Origin: Sphingobacterium sp.
Lineage (GTDB): Bacteria > Bacteroidota > Bacteroidia > Sphingobacteriales > Sphingobacteriaceae
Assembly (NCBI GenBank): GCA_022712315.1
Contig: JALAGS010000069.1
Span: forward strand, 1-64,000
DNA length: 64,000 nt
Direction: 5' to 3'
Each line of letters begins with the position of its first letter. Position 1 is the stretch's first letter. This document shows positions 48,857 through 59,372 of this stretch, in pieces. The notes under the pieces are model-generated. The model saw only the letters and a program-made list of their open reading frames with translations, searched no databases and had not been told where the DNA came from. Position numbers and translations under genes: made by a program.

Positions 48857-50350
48857 ATGAAGAAGTTAACTATAGTTTTAATACTGTTCACAGCCCTGAG
48901 TACGCTTTCTTGCTCTAAGTGGCTAGATATACAACCTGAAAGCGAAATAGACAAATCCGTCCTCTTCGCCACCGAAGATGGTTTTAAAGAAGCCCTTATT
49001 GGGGTCTATACCCGCTGTGCCAAAGACGATCTCTATGGAAAGGAGCTAACAATCGGAACACCCGAAGTATTGGCGCAGAACTATGCGCTGTCGAGCAATG
49101 ATCCCTTGCGTTATCAGCAGACAAAGTTGTTTAAATACAATGATGGCAATTTTATCGGACGCAAGGACAATATCTGGAAAGGCCTGTACAATGGCATTGT
49201 GAATGCCAACCTGATTCTGACTGAGATCGATCAGAAGAAGCAATTGTTTACGGGAAGCAATTATCAATTGATCAAAGGGGAGTCGCTGGCTTTGAGAGCT
49301 TATCTGCATTTTGATGCGCTGCGCCTGTTTGGCCCTGCACCAGTTGTGAATGACAAAATCGAAGCTATTCCTTACGTAACCAGCTATTCAAATAAATCTA
49401 CCAAACTGTCGACGGTGTCGCAGGTACTGGATTCGGTGGTGCGCGATCTAGAGGAAGCCAAAGAACTACTTAAAGTTGATCCAATTCGCTTGAAATCTTA
49501 TGTGGTCGGTTATCCGACTGTCGGTGACACCCTGAAAAATTCAGAGCTTCAGGATAAAAGTCTCTTTTTACAGAACAGAAGACATCGGCTTAACTACTAT
49601 GCGGTATGCGGGTTGCTGGCGCGAACTTATTTGTATAAAGGAGATAAAATTAAAGCGTTGCTCAATGCACGTGAAGTGATCGATGTCAAAAAGTTTCCGT
49701 GGACAAATGCGACTGATTTTTTAGCAGTCGATGCGGACAAAAAAGACCGGATTTTCTATAAGGAATTGTTATTTGCCTGGTACATCCCGGCCATGAACAG
49801 CACGTATAACAATGACTGGTTTCAGGACAATAACAGTGCAATATACCTGGATCAGGACGAAGCAAAGACCATCTATGAGGTTGCAGGTGCCGGAGGTGGT
49901 GATATGCGCTATACCCAGTGGTTCGGAACAGTCAGCGTTGGCAATTCTTTTATATCGTCTATTCATAAATATCGCCGAAATACACTGGGCGACAGTTTTG
50001 CAGCCAATCTGCACTATTTGGTAGCTCCAGCAATCCGCTTGACTGAAATCTATTATATCGCTGCTGAATGTAGCTATGAAACAGCTCCGGCCCAAGCTGC
50101 GGCATGGCTGGATGAGGTGCGTGAACATCGGGGCATCGGCCAGAAAGTGGATATCTCGACCTATGCAAAGCTCCAGAGCGAACTGCTGAAGGAATACCGG
50201 AAAGAAATGTTTGCCGAAGGGCAATTGTTCTTTGCTTATAAAAGGTTGAATGTACCGATTGTAGGGCAGCAAGGCACAACAATTCCTGCCAATCAGCAGA
50301 TCTATGTATGGCCTTTGCCTGATGATGAAATAATTTATGGACAACGGTAA
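48857..50350 (+). CDS. SusD/RagB-family lipoprotein
   Basis: A 497-residue lipoprotein with lipobox STLSC (lipidated C19) and mature start SKWLDIQPESEI. The N-terminal SusD-like region includes GESLALRAYLHFDALRLFGP, and the C-terminal region includes PAIRLTEIYYIAAECSYE and EYRKEMFAEGQLFFAYKRL. It is slightly shorter than the glycan SusD proteins in this window. It would act as the substrate-capturing lid of the STN-type SusC encoded 44 bases upstream. Confidence 0.95.
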   Translation: MKKLTIVLILFTALSTLSCSKWLDIQPESEIDKSVLFATEDGFKEALIGVYTRCAKDDLYGKELTIGTPEVLAQNYALSSNDPLRYQQTKLFKYNDGNFIGRKDNIWKGLYNGIVNANLILTEIDQKKQLFTGSNYQLIKGESLALRAYLHFDALRLFGPAPVVNDKIEAIPYVTSYSNKSTKLSTVSQVLDSVVRDLEEAKELLKVDPIRLKSYVVGYPTVGDTLKNSELQDKSLFLQNRRHRLNYYAVCGLLARTYLYKGDKIKALLNAREVIDVKKFPWTNATDFLAVDADKKDRIFYKELLFAWYIPAMNSTYNNDWFQDNNSAIYLDQDEAKTIYEVAGAGGGDMRYTQWFGTVSVGNSFISSIHKYRRNTLGDSFAANLHYLVAPAIRLTEIYYIAAECSYETAPAQAAAWLDEVREHRGIGQKVDISTYAKLQSELLKEYRKEMFAEGQLFFAYKRLNVPIVGQQGTTIPANQQIYVWPLPDDEIIYGQR

Positions 50351-50363
50351 ATAGTGACCAAAA

Positions 50364-51170
50364 ATGAAAAAAGATACTTTATTACTTCTGTTACTCCCGA
50401 TGCTGCTGCTGTGCTCTTGTAAAAAGGCCGGCTTAACGACTTACGACAGGGCAGCAAATGTTTATTTTGATCTGAGCGATGCGGACCGGGATAGCATTGT
50501 CTACACGTTTGCCTATGATATGACCAAGGCACAGGATACCATATTTATTCCCGTCAAAGTGATGGGGTATCGTGATCAGCAAGCACGGCATTTTGAGGCC
50601 TTCGTAGAAAAGGATTCATCAACGGCCCGCGCCGAGCAGCATTATGATGCGCTGAAATCCCAATATACATTGGAAAGCAATGCCGGCCGGACTCTAATGC
50701 CAATCATCGTGCACAATATAAGTGAACTTGAAAATCAATCTGTATCACTGCTCGTCAAACTGAAGGCAAGCGATGACTTTGGTGTTGAAAATCCGGCGCT
50801 AATACGGGCACGCATTATTATTTCGGCCCAATTGGAGCAGCCTGCCTGGTGGACGATGTGGCTCGACAACTATTCGCGGGTAAAACATCAGCTCTTCTTA
50901 ATTGTCACCGAACAGCGTTCGCTTTCCATGGTGGGCCTCGATGCACCCAAGAATCTTTACTTTGCAAATCTCCTGCTCATGATGCTCAACGATCCATTTA
51001 AATGGGTCAAAGATCATCCTGAAAAAAAATACGTACTGAACAGCAAAGACAACGGGCAAACCTACCAGTTCTACCACCTGGACAATCCCAGCCGAAGTAT
51101 CCTGCTGCGAAAAAATAGCGCTTCAGGTAAGTATTATTTTATAGATGAATTAGGAAAGGAAGTCAGATAA
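50364..51170 (+). CDS. DUF4843 lipoprotein
   Basis: A 268-residue lipoprotein with a signal peptide and lipobox LLLCSC (lipidated C19 or C17). The mature protein begins KKAGLTTYDRAANVYFDLSD, as DUF4843 proteins typically do, and consists of a beta-sandwich followed by a mixed C-terminal part. DUF4843 genes usually follow SusC/SusD pairs together with a PKD-like lipoprotein, as here (13 bases after SusD, 1 base before the next gene). It is probably a surface accessory protein of the SusC/SusD complex. The molecular role is unknown. Confidence 0.85.
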   Translation: MKKDTLLLLLLPMLLLCSCKKAGLTTYDRAANVYFDLSDADRDSIVYTFAYDMTKAQDTIFIPVKVMGYRDQQARHFEAFVEKDSSTARAEQHYDALKSQYTLESNAGRTLMPIIVHNISELENQSVSLLVKLKASDDFGVENPALIRARIIISAQLEQPAWWTMWLDNYSRVKHQLFLIVTEQRSLSMVGLDAPKNLYFANLLLMMLNDPFKWVKDHPEKKYVLNSKDNGQTYQFYHLDNPSRSILLRKNSASGKYYFIDELGKEVR

Positions 51171-51171
51171 G

Positions 51172-52623
51172 ATGAAAAGAGATGTAAACAAATTAAGAGC
51201 AATATTATTTGCTGCGGTGTTGTCTTTAACTTTATTGGCTTTGGGCAGCTGTTATAAAGACAAGGGGAATTATGTTATCGACATGCCCGGAGAGCCAAAG
51301 GTGACGGGTTTGGACACCTTATATGAAGCTTCGGTAGGGGACAGTCTTATTATAGCGCCCAAAATTACCGGTATTGATGCGGCTTCCGTTAAATGTAATT
51401 GGCGGATCGATGTGCCTGAGGCAATTGTCCCTGAAGCTAACCACTACGAAGGGGCTGCGCTGCGTATCGTTTTCGGACTGCAGGCTAAAAGGTATACAGC
51501 CCGGCTTACGGTGACCAATACCGCCAATGGAATGAAATATTTCTACAATTTCAAAATTCAGGGAACGACTGCATTTTCGCGAGGATCACTTGTGCTATCT
51601 GTTCAAAACGGGGTCAGCAAACTCTCCTTTATCAAACCCGATAACACTGTACAACCCAATATTTATGAGGCGATCAACGGCGAGCCATTACCTCCTGATC
51701 CGCTGCATATCCATTACCTGAAAAATCAGTTCACGGGAAATACACCACTGGGCTATTGGATTATTTCCAGGCAGGCAGGTGTGCGGCTGGATGTGAACAA
51801 TCTGGTAAAAGAAGCCGTAAAACCAGGGACTTTGCACGATAACTTTTTTCTGGCACCGTCGACGATTGATGTTGGAAGCCTGATTGCCCATCCACAAGGC
51901 GTAATGATGGGTGTTATCAATGGCAAATTTTATGGTGGAACCACGAATACCTGGGATCAATCGAATACCTACGGGATGTTTGGAACATATGCGGACGGAG
52001 ATTACGAGTTGGCCCCGGAAATTATTTTGACCGCGGTAGACAACAATTTTAGCGTCATCGCTTTCGAAAAGAATAAAAAGCAGTTTGTGCGCATCAATAT
52101 GTATGGTAGTCCAATGTACTTCGGTACGCAATATAGTCCAGTCAATACTGAAATTTTTGATCCGACAAAGGTGGGCATGGATTTGATACGAATGGTACAG
52201 ATCAATAGTACGGACACATATGCGTATGTGAAAGATAGCAACGGGAACATTTACGAGCTGAAGTTCAATGCCAACTTTAATGGACCTTTTATGATCACTG
52301 CGGTACACAAAAGACTCTTTTCAAAACAGGAGTGGATCAATGAGCGAACCAAGATGGTGGCGACCCGTAATGGCTACATCTATGTGGCCTACAAAAATCA
52401 GGTATTTCGCTACAATCCGCTCAATCAGCAGGTGGAGCAGTTAAAAGCAGCTATCAAATCGGATATCGGATTGCTCAAATTGGATGATGATGAAAATACC
52501 CTGATTGCAGGTGCAGAGGGTGCACTGTATTACATGGACATTCGAGTAGGACAGCAAGGTGAGCTCCTCAAAACAATCGAAGGTATCCCGGGAAATCCTG
52601 TGGACATGACCTGGCGTAAGTAA
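51172..52623 (+). CDS. PKD-like family lipoprotein
   Basis: A 483-residue lipoprotein with lipobox LALGSC (lipidated C27) and mature start YKDKGNYVIDMPGEP. The first 110 residues form one PKD-like beta-sandwich; the remainder (about 130-483) has regularly spaced aromatic/Gly beta-strands suggesting a propeller (GYIYVAYKNQVFRYNP, GALYYMDIRVG). The order SusC, SusD, DUF4843, PKD-like lipoprotein is a recurring block in Bacteroidota. It is almost contiguous with the DUF4843 gene and precedes a TlpA gene. It is likely a surface accessory binding protein; the ligand is unknown. Confidence 0.82.
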   Translation: MKRDVNKLRAILFAAVLSLTLLALGSCYKDKGNYVIDMPGEPKVTGLDTLYEASVGDSLIIAPKITGIDAASVKCNWRIDVPEAIVPEANHYEGAALRIVFGLQAKRYTARLTVTNTANGMKYFYNFKIQGTTAFSRGSLVLSVQNGVSKLSFIKPDNTVQPNIYEAINGEPLPPDPLHIHYLKNQFTGNTPLGYWIISRQAGVRLDVNNLVKEAVKPGTLHDNFFLAPSTIDVGSLIAHPQGVMMGVINGKFYGGTTNTWDQSNTYGMFGTYADGDYELAPEIILTAVDNNFSVIAFEKNKKQFVRINMYGSPMYFGTQYSPVNTEIFDPTKVGMDLIRMVQINSTDTYAYVKDSNGNIYELKFNANFNGPFMITAVHKRLFSKQEWINERTKMVATRNGYIYVAYKNQVFRYNPLNQQVEQLKAAIKSDIGLLKLDDDENTLIAGAEGALYYMDIRVGQQGELLKTIEGIPGNPVDMTWRK

Positions 52624-52655
52624 AAAGAATAAAAATAAAATCTAATCATATAAAC

Positions 52656-53798
52656 ATGAAAAATTTAAAAACAGTGGCTTTGGCACTGGCATTTTTACCC
52701 ATGGCAGCATTTGCACAACAAGCAAATTTTCAGATCAATGGAAGTGCACCAAAAGCTTTCAATGGTAAAAAAGTGTATTTGGATTATACAAAAGATGGAT
52801 TTCCGGCATCCGATTCGTCTGCTATTGTGAATGGCAAGTTTAGTTTCAAAGGGACAGTAGAGGAGCCTGCTTATTCAAGAATGGTTTTTGATCAGGAGGG
52901 TAAAGGAAAATTGATCGCACAGAATATCGGTGACCGATTATACTTTTATTTGGGTAATGAGACTTACAACATGACCATCAAAGATTCGCTGCGGACGGCT
53001 GCAATAAAAGGGTCCCCTTTGCATAATGCATATGTTGCTTATTTGAATGAAATCGGTGGCGGTTTTATGGATATTATTGATGCGGGGAATAAAGCTTTTG
53101 CTGCTGTAGATAAAAATGCAGCTGATGCTAATGAACAGTATAAAGCTATCCACGAAAAGTTTGAGGCAAGGTTTGAAGCACGCCGGGTAAAGGAACTTGC
53201 ATTTGCAGCAAAAAATCCGAGTTCGATCTTTGCGGTGGATGCCCTTATAGATGCGGCCAATAAACGTAAGCTCAGTGAGATCGAACCTTTATTTTTGAAG
53301 CTCTCGAAAGAGGTGCGTCAAATGACGAATGCGCGGCAGCTGGAAGCACGCTTTCTGGCTGAGCGAAGTGTGAAAATTGGTAATAAAGCGCCTGATTTTT
53401 CTCAGCCGGATACGAATGGGAAAATGATCAAGGTGTCCGATTTCAAAGGACAGTATGTGCTGATCGATTTTTGGGCAAGCTGGTGTGGTCCCTGTCGTGC
53501 GGAAAACCCCAATCTATTAAAGGCGTACAACAAGTATAAAAGTAAGGGACTGGAAGTCCTTGCGGTATCCCTCGATGATACAAAAGGAAAAAATGCCTGG
53601 TTAAAAGCGATTAAGGATGATGGTCTGCCTTGGATCCATGTTGCGGATCTGAAGGGTTGGAGCAATGAGGCGGCGGTATTATATGGCGTACGTGCTGTGC
53701 CACAGAATTATCTGGTGGATCCGAAAGGAAACATTGTCGCTATTAATATCAAAGGAGAACTGCTGCATCAGGAATTGGCCAAAATTTTTGGGAACTAA
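52656..53798 (+). CDS. TlpA-like thioredoxin-fold protein with DUF4369 domain
   Basis: A 380-residue exported thiol-disulfide oxidoreductase. Signal peptide 1-20 (AAFAQQ); N-terminal DUF4369-like beta domain (about 24-120); helical middle (about 125-235); C-terminal TlpA/AhpC-TSA thioredoxin fold (about 240-380). The active site is C277 and C280 in FWASWCGPC and the cis-proline loop is VRAVPQNYLVD. It acts in the periplasm, probably reducing disulfides or thiol substrates. It is the last gene of the sigma/FecR-controlled series, 32 bases after the PKD-like gene, and is followed by a terminator. The association suggests an imported substrate or surface protein that needs redox handling. Confidence 0.92.
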   Translation: MKNLKTVALALAFLPMAAFAQQANFQINGSAPKAFNGKKVYLDYTKDGFPASDSSAIVNGKFSFKGTVEEPAYSRMVFDQEGKGKLIAQNIGDRLYFYLGNETYNMTIKDSLRTAAIKGSPLHNAYVAYLNEIGGGFMDIIDAGNKAFAAVDKNAADANEQYKAIHEKFEARFEARRVKELAFAAKNPSSIFAVDALIDAANKRKLSEIEPLFLKLSKEVRQMTNARQLEARFLAERSVKIGNKAPDFSQPDTNGKMIKVSDFKGQYVLIDFWASWCGPCRAENPNLLKAYNKYKSKGLEVLAVSLDDTKGKNAWLKAIKDDGLPWIHVADLKGWSNEAAVLYGVRAVPQNYLVDPKGNIVAINIKGELLHQELAKIFGN

Positions 53799-53895
53799 AG
53801 ATTAAATGCGGGCTCATTGACCTGAGATTGGAATGCTGATACCGTATACGAAAGATGCACGTTGAAGATCTTCTCTAAACGACGAGGTATATATT

Positions 53896-53923
53896 AAAGC
53901 TAGGGATTGAATCCCTAGCTTTT

Positions 53924-53926
<3 letters not shown>
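53896..53926. terminator. Terminator between the TlpA and acetylesterase genes
   Basis: AAAGCTAGGGA (53896-53906) pairs exactly with TCCCTAGCTTT (53912-53922) around a five-base loop, followed by a T-run on the plus strand (53920-53926). It ends the TlpA transcript. It also lies just past the stop codon of the convergent esterase gene and can serve it too. Confidence 0.8.
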
Positions 53927-54833
<907 letters not shown>

Positions 54834-54860
54834 AAAGATGATGTCTAGTTTATCTGAGGT

Positions 54861-56591
54861 TTAATTCATCGCTATAAACTTGAATTTGAACAATTGGCAA
54901 GAGGTACCGTAATAATCCCACAGCTGTAGGTTGGAATTTCCATCCATCGTACAGTTGGGTACATCCCATCCACGTGTGGCATCCACTTTCGACAGGATTT
55001 TGTAATAGCCATTGGCTACTGCCAGCACCTGCCAGGCTTGTGCATCATTGTTGTAGTTCTGCCAAAGCCGGATGGAAGTGCCGAGGGTATTGCTGTTGCT
55101 GGCCAGGTCAATGCAGCGATTACTTGCGCTAGCTTTGGAAACAAAACGCCAGTAGCCATTGCCGGCATCGATGGCAACCCAGCGTTGCGCATTTGCACCA
55201 TTTCGGGTCCAGGGTCTGAGTACAGCGCCGTTGGCGTCTTCCCCTGATTTTAAATCAACGACTTTGTTGGCATCGGTCTGAAATTCGATTTCGTAAATAC
55301 CGTTATTGACGAGGCTGGTAACATTGCAATTTGAACTGGGATAATTGGAGGCGGCATATTGTTGAAACCATTGTTTACTAGGAGCAGCGCAGGCTTCCCA
55401 ATCGTTATTGAAGGCAGTACCTGCATTGGGATCGCCTTTGTGAAGCAGGTCGTCAGGGGCGAGAAGGTTCCAACTCACATTGCCGGATTGATCGACGATA
55501 TATTTTAAATTGGCACCAAAACCATTGCCACCGGCAGTACCTGTGGAGCCTGTGCCAAAGGTGCCATATCCTTGCGGTGCCCAGTCGGTCTCGGTAATGG
55601 CGATTGGTGCAATGTCAGCAATAGGTTTAACATTGGTATTCCAGGCATTTTGAAAGGCCTGATAGGTATTAACGCCACCCCAATATCCGGGATAAATATG
55701 TACAGCGTACCCGATGTTGCCACCTGTAATCTGATTACTGACATAGCCTTGGTAATGAGACTGCCAGCCAGTGCCGGGTATCCAGCATACATTGTTGGCA
55801 CCGTTGTTACGGATAATATTGACCAATGGCTGAAAGAAATTTTTAAGTGCAGCAAAATGTTCGTTTCCTGTTGTTCCCCAAGTGCCATTTGTGCCCAGGA
55901 TTTCAACGGGTTCGTTGGCCAGCTCAAACATCACATTATCGGCGTTCTTCAGTGCAGGGTGCTGCGAAAGAAAAGTCCATACGGTTTTGAGATAAGTATG
56001 ATAGGCATCATTGACCGCAATACGGTGCGGACATACACCCGGAGGGCGCAAGATGACATACATACCCCGATTGCGGGCATGGTTGATCAACGGAATAATG
56101 ACTTGGTCGGTATACGTAACCAAGCGATTGTAATTGAACCTTGAGATGTCATCTTCGGGAATAGGTGCACCAGGATCGTTGGTCCAATAAGGATCGATAT
56201 GGAGACGAATATAATTGAGATACCAACCGTCGGCCGCACTGCTGAGTTTGTCAATGACGGCTTTGTTGTAATTGAGCGCTCCTTGTACATTGTAATTGTC
56301 CCAGGTGCAGTACCCCGAGTTGGCCCCATACTGACAGCCATTGAACCAGGGGCTTGGCGTAATGGCTACCCCATGCAGGACGATATTATTGTCGCAGGGA
56401 TCCTTGAGGTACTTTCCGCCTACATGCAGGGTCGGTGTCGACCGCGGCCAGCTTGTGACAGCTTGCGCGGAAACATTGGACTTCAGACTTCTTTCGGATT
56501 CGCTGGTCAAGGTTTTTTCTTCCAGCCGCGAACAGCTGGAAAGAATGGTTAATAAAAAGACCAGCAGTAACCACATTTTGTTTGTTCTCAT
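54861..56591 (-). CDS. GH5 glycanase lipoprotein with C-terminal ricin-type (CBM13-like) domain
   Basis: A 576-residue lipoprotein (lipobox TILSSC, lipidated C20). The GH5 barrel (about 50-400) shows the conserved arginine in NYIRLHID, the acid/base E227 in MFELANEPV, the HIYPGYW segment (299-305) and the nucleophile E334 in IAITETDWAP. The C-terminal domain (about 430-576) is a ricin-type beta-trefoil with three Q/W-containing repeats (NAQRWVAID, DAQAWQVLA, SCQLFKFKF), probably binding xylan or arabinose/galactose side chains. GH5 is multifunctional; in this locus a xylanase or arabinoxylanase role is most likely. It lies 30 bases after the GH10 gene. Confidence 0.9.
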   Translation of the reverse strand: MRTNKMWLLLVFLLTILSSCSRLEEKTLTSESERSLKSNVSAQAVTSWPRSTPTLHVGGKYLKDPCDNNIVLHGVAITPSPWFNGCQYGANSGYCTWDNYNVQGALNYNKAVIDKLSSAADGWYLNYIRLHIDPYWTNDPGAPIPEDDISRFNYNRLVTYTDQVIIPLINHARNRGMYVILRPPGVCPHRIAVNDAYHTYLKTVWTFLSQHPALKNADNVMFELANEPVEILGTNGTWGTTGNEHFAALKNFFQPLVNIIRNNGANNVCWIPGTGWQSHYQGYVSNQITGGNIGYAVHIYPGYWGGVNTYQAFQNAWNTNVKPIADIAPIAITETDWAPQGYGTFGTGSTGTAGGNGFGANLKYIVDQSGNVSWNLLAPDDLLHKGDPNAGTAFNNDWEACAAPSKQWFQQYAASNYPSSNCNVTSLVNNGIYEIEFQTDANKVVDLKSGEDANGAVLRPWTRNGANAQRWVAIDAGNGYWRFVSKASASNRCIDLASNSNTLGTSIRLWQNYNNDAQAWQVLAVANGYYKILSKVDATRGWDVPNCTMDGNSNLQLWDYYGTSCQLFKFKFIAMN

Positions 56592-56621
56592 AATTTAAAT
56601 ATTAAAGGGTGATTAATGATC

Positions 56622-58307
56622 TTATTTTTTAGCCTGCAATGCTTCAGCGACAGCCTGATATGCTGGCTTTCGAACGAATCCTTCGGTCCATAAACCGATC
56701 GGTTCTCCCCGCCGCCAGAATGAATTCTCTTGGTCAGGACTGTCTAATGGACTCCATATGGTAATACCATATTGTTTGTTTTTGGGAATGATCTCGAGAT
56801 ATTTCTCAACGACAAATTTGTATAAGTCCGCTTGTTTCTGATACATTTCAGCTGTTGCATTTGTAGTTTTAATACCAGTACCAAGCCCGATATCTAATTC
56901 AGACACCTTGATGAACTTGCCGGTGGCTGCCAGCAGCGTAAACATATTGACGATGTTGTCTTTGTTTGTATTGATATCGATGTGCATCTGCGTGCCGATA
57001 CCATCAACCTTGGCGCCTTTGCTTTCGATGTAGCTGACATAGGCGATCAGTCCTTTACATTTGTTGCCGCTGCCTTCCAAACCGTAGTCATTGATGAATA
57101 GGAGATCATTGGTATTGCCATATTTGCGGGCGAATTGAAAGGCTTTTACCGCATAATCTTTTCCAAGATAATCCTGCCAGTAGAATTCGTCATCAGCCAG
57201 ATCGGTTTTTCCGATTCCGGTCTTCAAGGCATATTGGTCTGGCCAGTCGGACATCGGCTCGTTGACCACATCCCAGGCCTTGATATACCCTTTGGTTTTC
57301 TCCAACATGCCGGCAATAAATGTCTCCAGTGCTTTTGTGAGTATGGCTTCTTTCTCGGCAGGTGTTTTCTCGATCGTGCTACCTCCCGGGCTGCCATACC
57401 CTTCACCATTGGCGGACTGTGCTCTGGAGGAGTTATTTCCCCAGCCAAACCAACCATCGATATTGTTTTCAAAATCACTGTTGGCGATAAGATTAGTCGA
57501 ACTGCCTGTTTTTGTCAGCACAACCTTGTCGATGAAAATAGTGCCATCATATTGACCAAAATTGATAATAAAACGGTTGCGTGCAGCAGTTGCGGTGACT
57601 TTAAGTTCGTATTCTTTGTAGCTTGTTGTTAATGCCAATGAGCCCATATTGTCACCGGTATAATTGGAAGTGCTTTGCAGATCAATACCAATATTGCCTG
57701 TTTTGCTACCACGGGCCACAATCTTCAAGACATACTCTTTACCCACTTCCGTAGGGGTAATGTCATAGGCTGTCTGTGCTTCCCAGGCATTGACAACAGA
57801 AGGATTGCTCATTTTTAATGCATGTCCAGCTAGCGCTGGTCCGCCCGAACCCGGTAGAACCACAGGGGCGATCAACTTATTGAGATAGGCAGCGTTTTGT
57901 CCCGAATGCCAGCATAAGGTGTGACCATAAAGCGTCATATTGTTTTCCTGCGCAGCGGTGATCAGCTGTTCCACGCGTGATAGATTAAGGCTTCCGTCGG
58001 CCTGCACAATGGAGCCATGCTTCATTTCATAGCCTATCACCATTTCTTCAAAATTGCGGTTGGCCAGACGGTAGAGGACTCCCTTGTTAAAATAATCGTT
58101 CATATTGAGGGCTACACCAAGCTTAAATGCCGGACTTGCCTGTTTATCTAAATAACTTTTCAGGGGATTGTAGGCGTTTATATCTTCCTGCGCCAGCACT
58201 TTTTCCGGTTTATCGACGGCAAATCCCAATGGTTCATATTTGGTACAGGAACTCCAGACGGTGCTGAGCGAAAGTAGGATGACGATAGTTTTATTGATTT
58301 TTTTCAT
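56622..58307 (-). CDS. GH10 endo-beta-1,4-xylanase lipoprotein with inserted carbohydrate-binding region
   Basis: A 561-residue surface lipoprotein (lipobox TVWSSC, lipidated C21). The GH10 barrel starts at about residue 45 and shows GHTLCWHSGQ (128-137), then is interrupted by an insertion (about 148-312) before resuming with the acid/base E350 in AWDVVNEPMSD and the nucleophile E470 in IKVSELDIGLG. The insertion has CBM4/CBM22-like beta-sandwich motifs. Insertions at this loop are known in Bacteroidota GH10 xylanases that act at the surface. The order of motifs in the insertion looks unusual (see findings). It cuts the xylan backbone for import by the SusC/SusD pair upstream. Confidence 0.93.
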   Translation of the reverse strand: MKKINKTIVILLSLSTVWSSCTKYEPLGFAVDKPEKVLAQEDINAYNPLKSYLDKQASPAFKLGVALNMNDYFNKGVLYRLANRNFEEMVIGYEMKHGSIVQADGSLNLSRVEQLITAAQENNMTLYGHTLCWHSGQNAAYLNKLIAPVVLPGSGGPALAGHALKMSNPSVVNAWEAQTAYDITPTEVGKEYVLKIVARGSKTGNIGIDLQSTSNYTGDNMGSLALTTSYKEYELKVTATAARNRFIINFGQYDGTIFIDKVVLTKTGSSTNLIANSDFENNIDGWFGWGNNSSRAQSANGEGYGSPGGSTIEKTPAEKEAILTKALETFIAGMLEKTKGYIKAWDVVNEPMSDWPDQYALKTGIGKTDLADDEFYWQDYLGKDYAVKAFQFARKYGNTNDLLFINDYGLEGSGNKCKGLIAYVSYIESKGAKVDGIGTQMHIDINTNKDNIVNMFTLLAATGKFIKVSELDIGLGTGIKTTNATAEMYQKQADLYKFVVEKYLEIIPKNKQYGITIWSPLDSPDQENSFWRRGEPIGLWTEGFVRKPAYQAVAEALQAKK

Positions 58308-58330
58308 CGTTGTTCATTGTTGAATTGATA

Positions 58331-59356
58331 CTACTTTTTGATGGGGGTAAAAGTTTCCATTTTTACGGACCTGTCCCGCATCACGAGGGTATCCTTGCTT
58401 GTGATGCTCATCTGTGGCATTTCAATCGCATAGGAAAGATAAAGTGCGTCTCTATCCGTATTGCCCCAGCTGTTTTTTTCGCCCCGTTTGACAAACTTTC
58501 CTGTTCCTGTAGCAGATATGCCGGCAGTTGCCGAGCTGATGTGACAGGTATTGTCCTCATCAAAAGTTAAGTTGAGGTTGACATTAATATTGACGTCATC
58601 AGTCCCTTTAAAAGACAGCGGTAATACCGATTTCTTTAGCGCTGCTGTCGTGATGTTTTTGACTTCGTCTTTTTCGACATAAGCCTGATGTCTGACCATA
58701 TTTTTAGTCAAGCTGCTGTTGACACCTTTGCCGACAATCTGGTCGGTGCCCCGACGTAGGTAATTGCCGTGCCAAGGGTTTATATATTTGAGGGCGTAGA
58801 AAATAAAATCTTTTGGTGCAACATCCCAATCGGATACAATAGCCCTATTGGCATTCTGTAGGGAAGTTTTGCCGGATAGGATGGAATCGGCGTTGACGAC
58901 TTTTGACATGCGTAAGGGCAGTACGTAGTAGGTCTCCAATGCTTTGGGATCGGCAAAAAATGCGTCGGTCAGCTGTACCTCGACACCGCCTGTTAGGCTT
59001 CCACTTGGAATAGTGATCTGGTTGCTGGCCAGTTGATAGTAGTTGGTCGGCAAGGGCGTGACCGGTTGTCCACCTGGGTAGCTGAGTCCGTTTGTGAGGC
59101 TATTGTCGACCACAAAATCGATGCGGATGTCTTTGCTGTTGTTGTACACCCCACCTGTGGTTGCCATGACTTTGACCTTATGCTGGTTGTCGAGGCTGTT
59201 GTCAATGATGTCTTCGCCCAGAGTTACCGTTCTGACAGGTGTCTGATAGGCGAAGTATACCGATTGAAATTCGAAGTCTGGGAATTCCCAGTCGTTATTT
59301 TTGCAAGACGCCAGGCTTACTAATGCCATCGCGTAAAGGAGATTGATTTTTTTCAT
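58331..59356 (-). CDS. DUF1735/DUF5627-type surface lipoprotein of the xylan PUL
   Basis: A 341-residue lipoprotein when started at MKKINLLYAM (59356; a second ATG directly precedes it at 59359). A further upstream in-frame ATG at 59473 would overlap the SusD gene by about 100 bases and hide the signal peptide, so it was rejected. Lipobox SLASC gives lipidated C18 or so, followed by KNNDWEFPDFEFQSVYFAYQ read in parts as a typical DUF1735 start. The N-terminal beta-sandwich (about 25-170) and C-terminal domain (about 185-341) match the DUF1735-DUF5627 architecture. It is probably the surface glycan-binding protein of this locus. It lies 16 bases after SusD and 23 before GH10. Confidence 0.85.
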   Translation of the reverse strand: MKKINLLYAMALVSLASCKNNDWEFPDFEFQSVYFAYQTPVRTVTLGEDIIDNSLDNQHKVKVMATTGGVYNNSKDIRIDFVVDNSLTNGLSYPGGQPVTPLPTNYYQLASNQITIPSGSLTGGVEVQLTDAFFADPKALETYYVLPLRMSKVVNADSILSGKTSLQNANRAIVSDWDVAPKDFIFYALKYINPWHGNYLRRGTDQIVGKGVNSSLTKNMVRHQAYVEKDEVKNITTAALKKSVLPLSFKGTDDVNINVNLNLTFDEDNTCHISSATAGISATGTGKFVKRGEKNSWGNTDRDALYLSYAIEMPQMSITSKDTLVMRDRSVKMETFTPIKK

Positions 59357-59372
59357 CATGTGCGTATTAATG

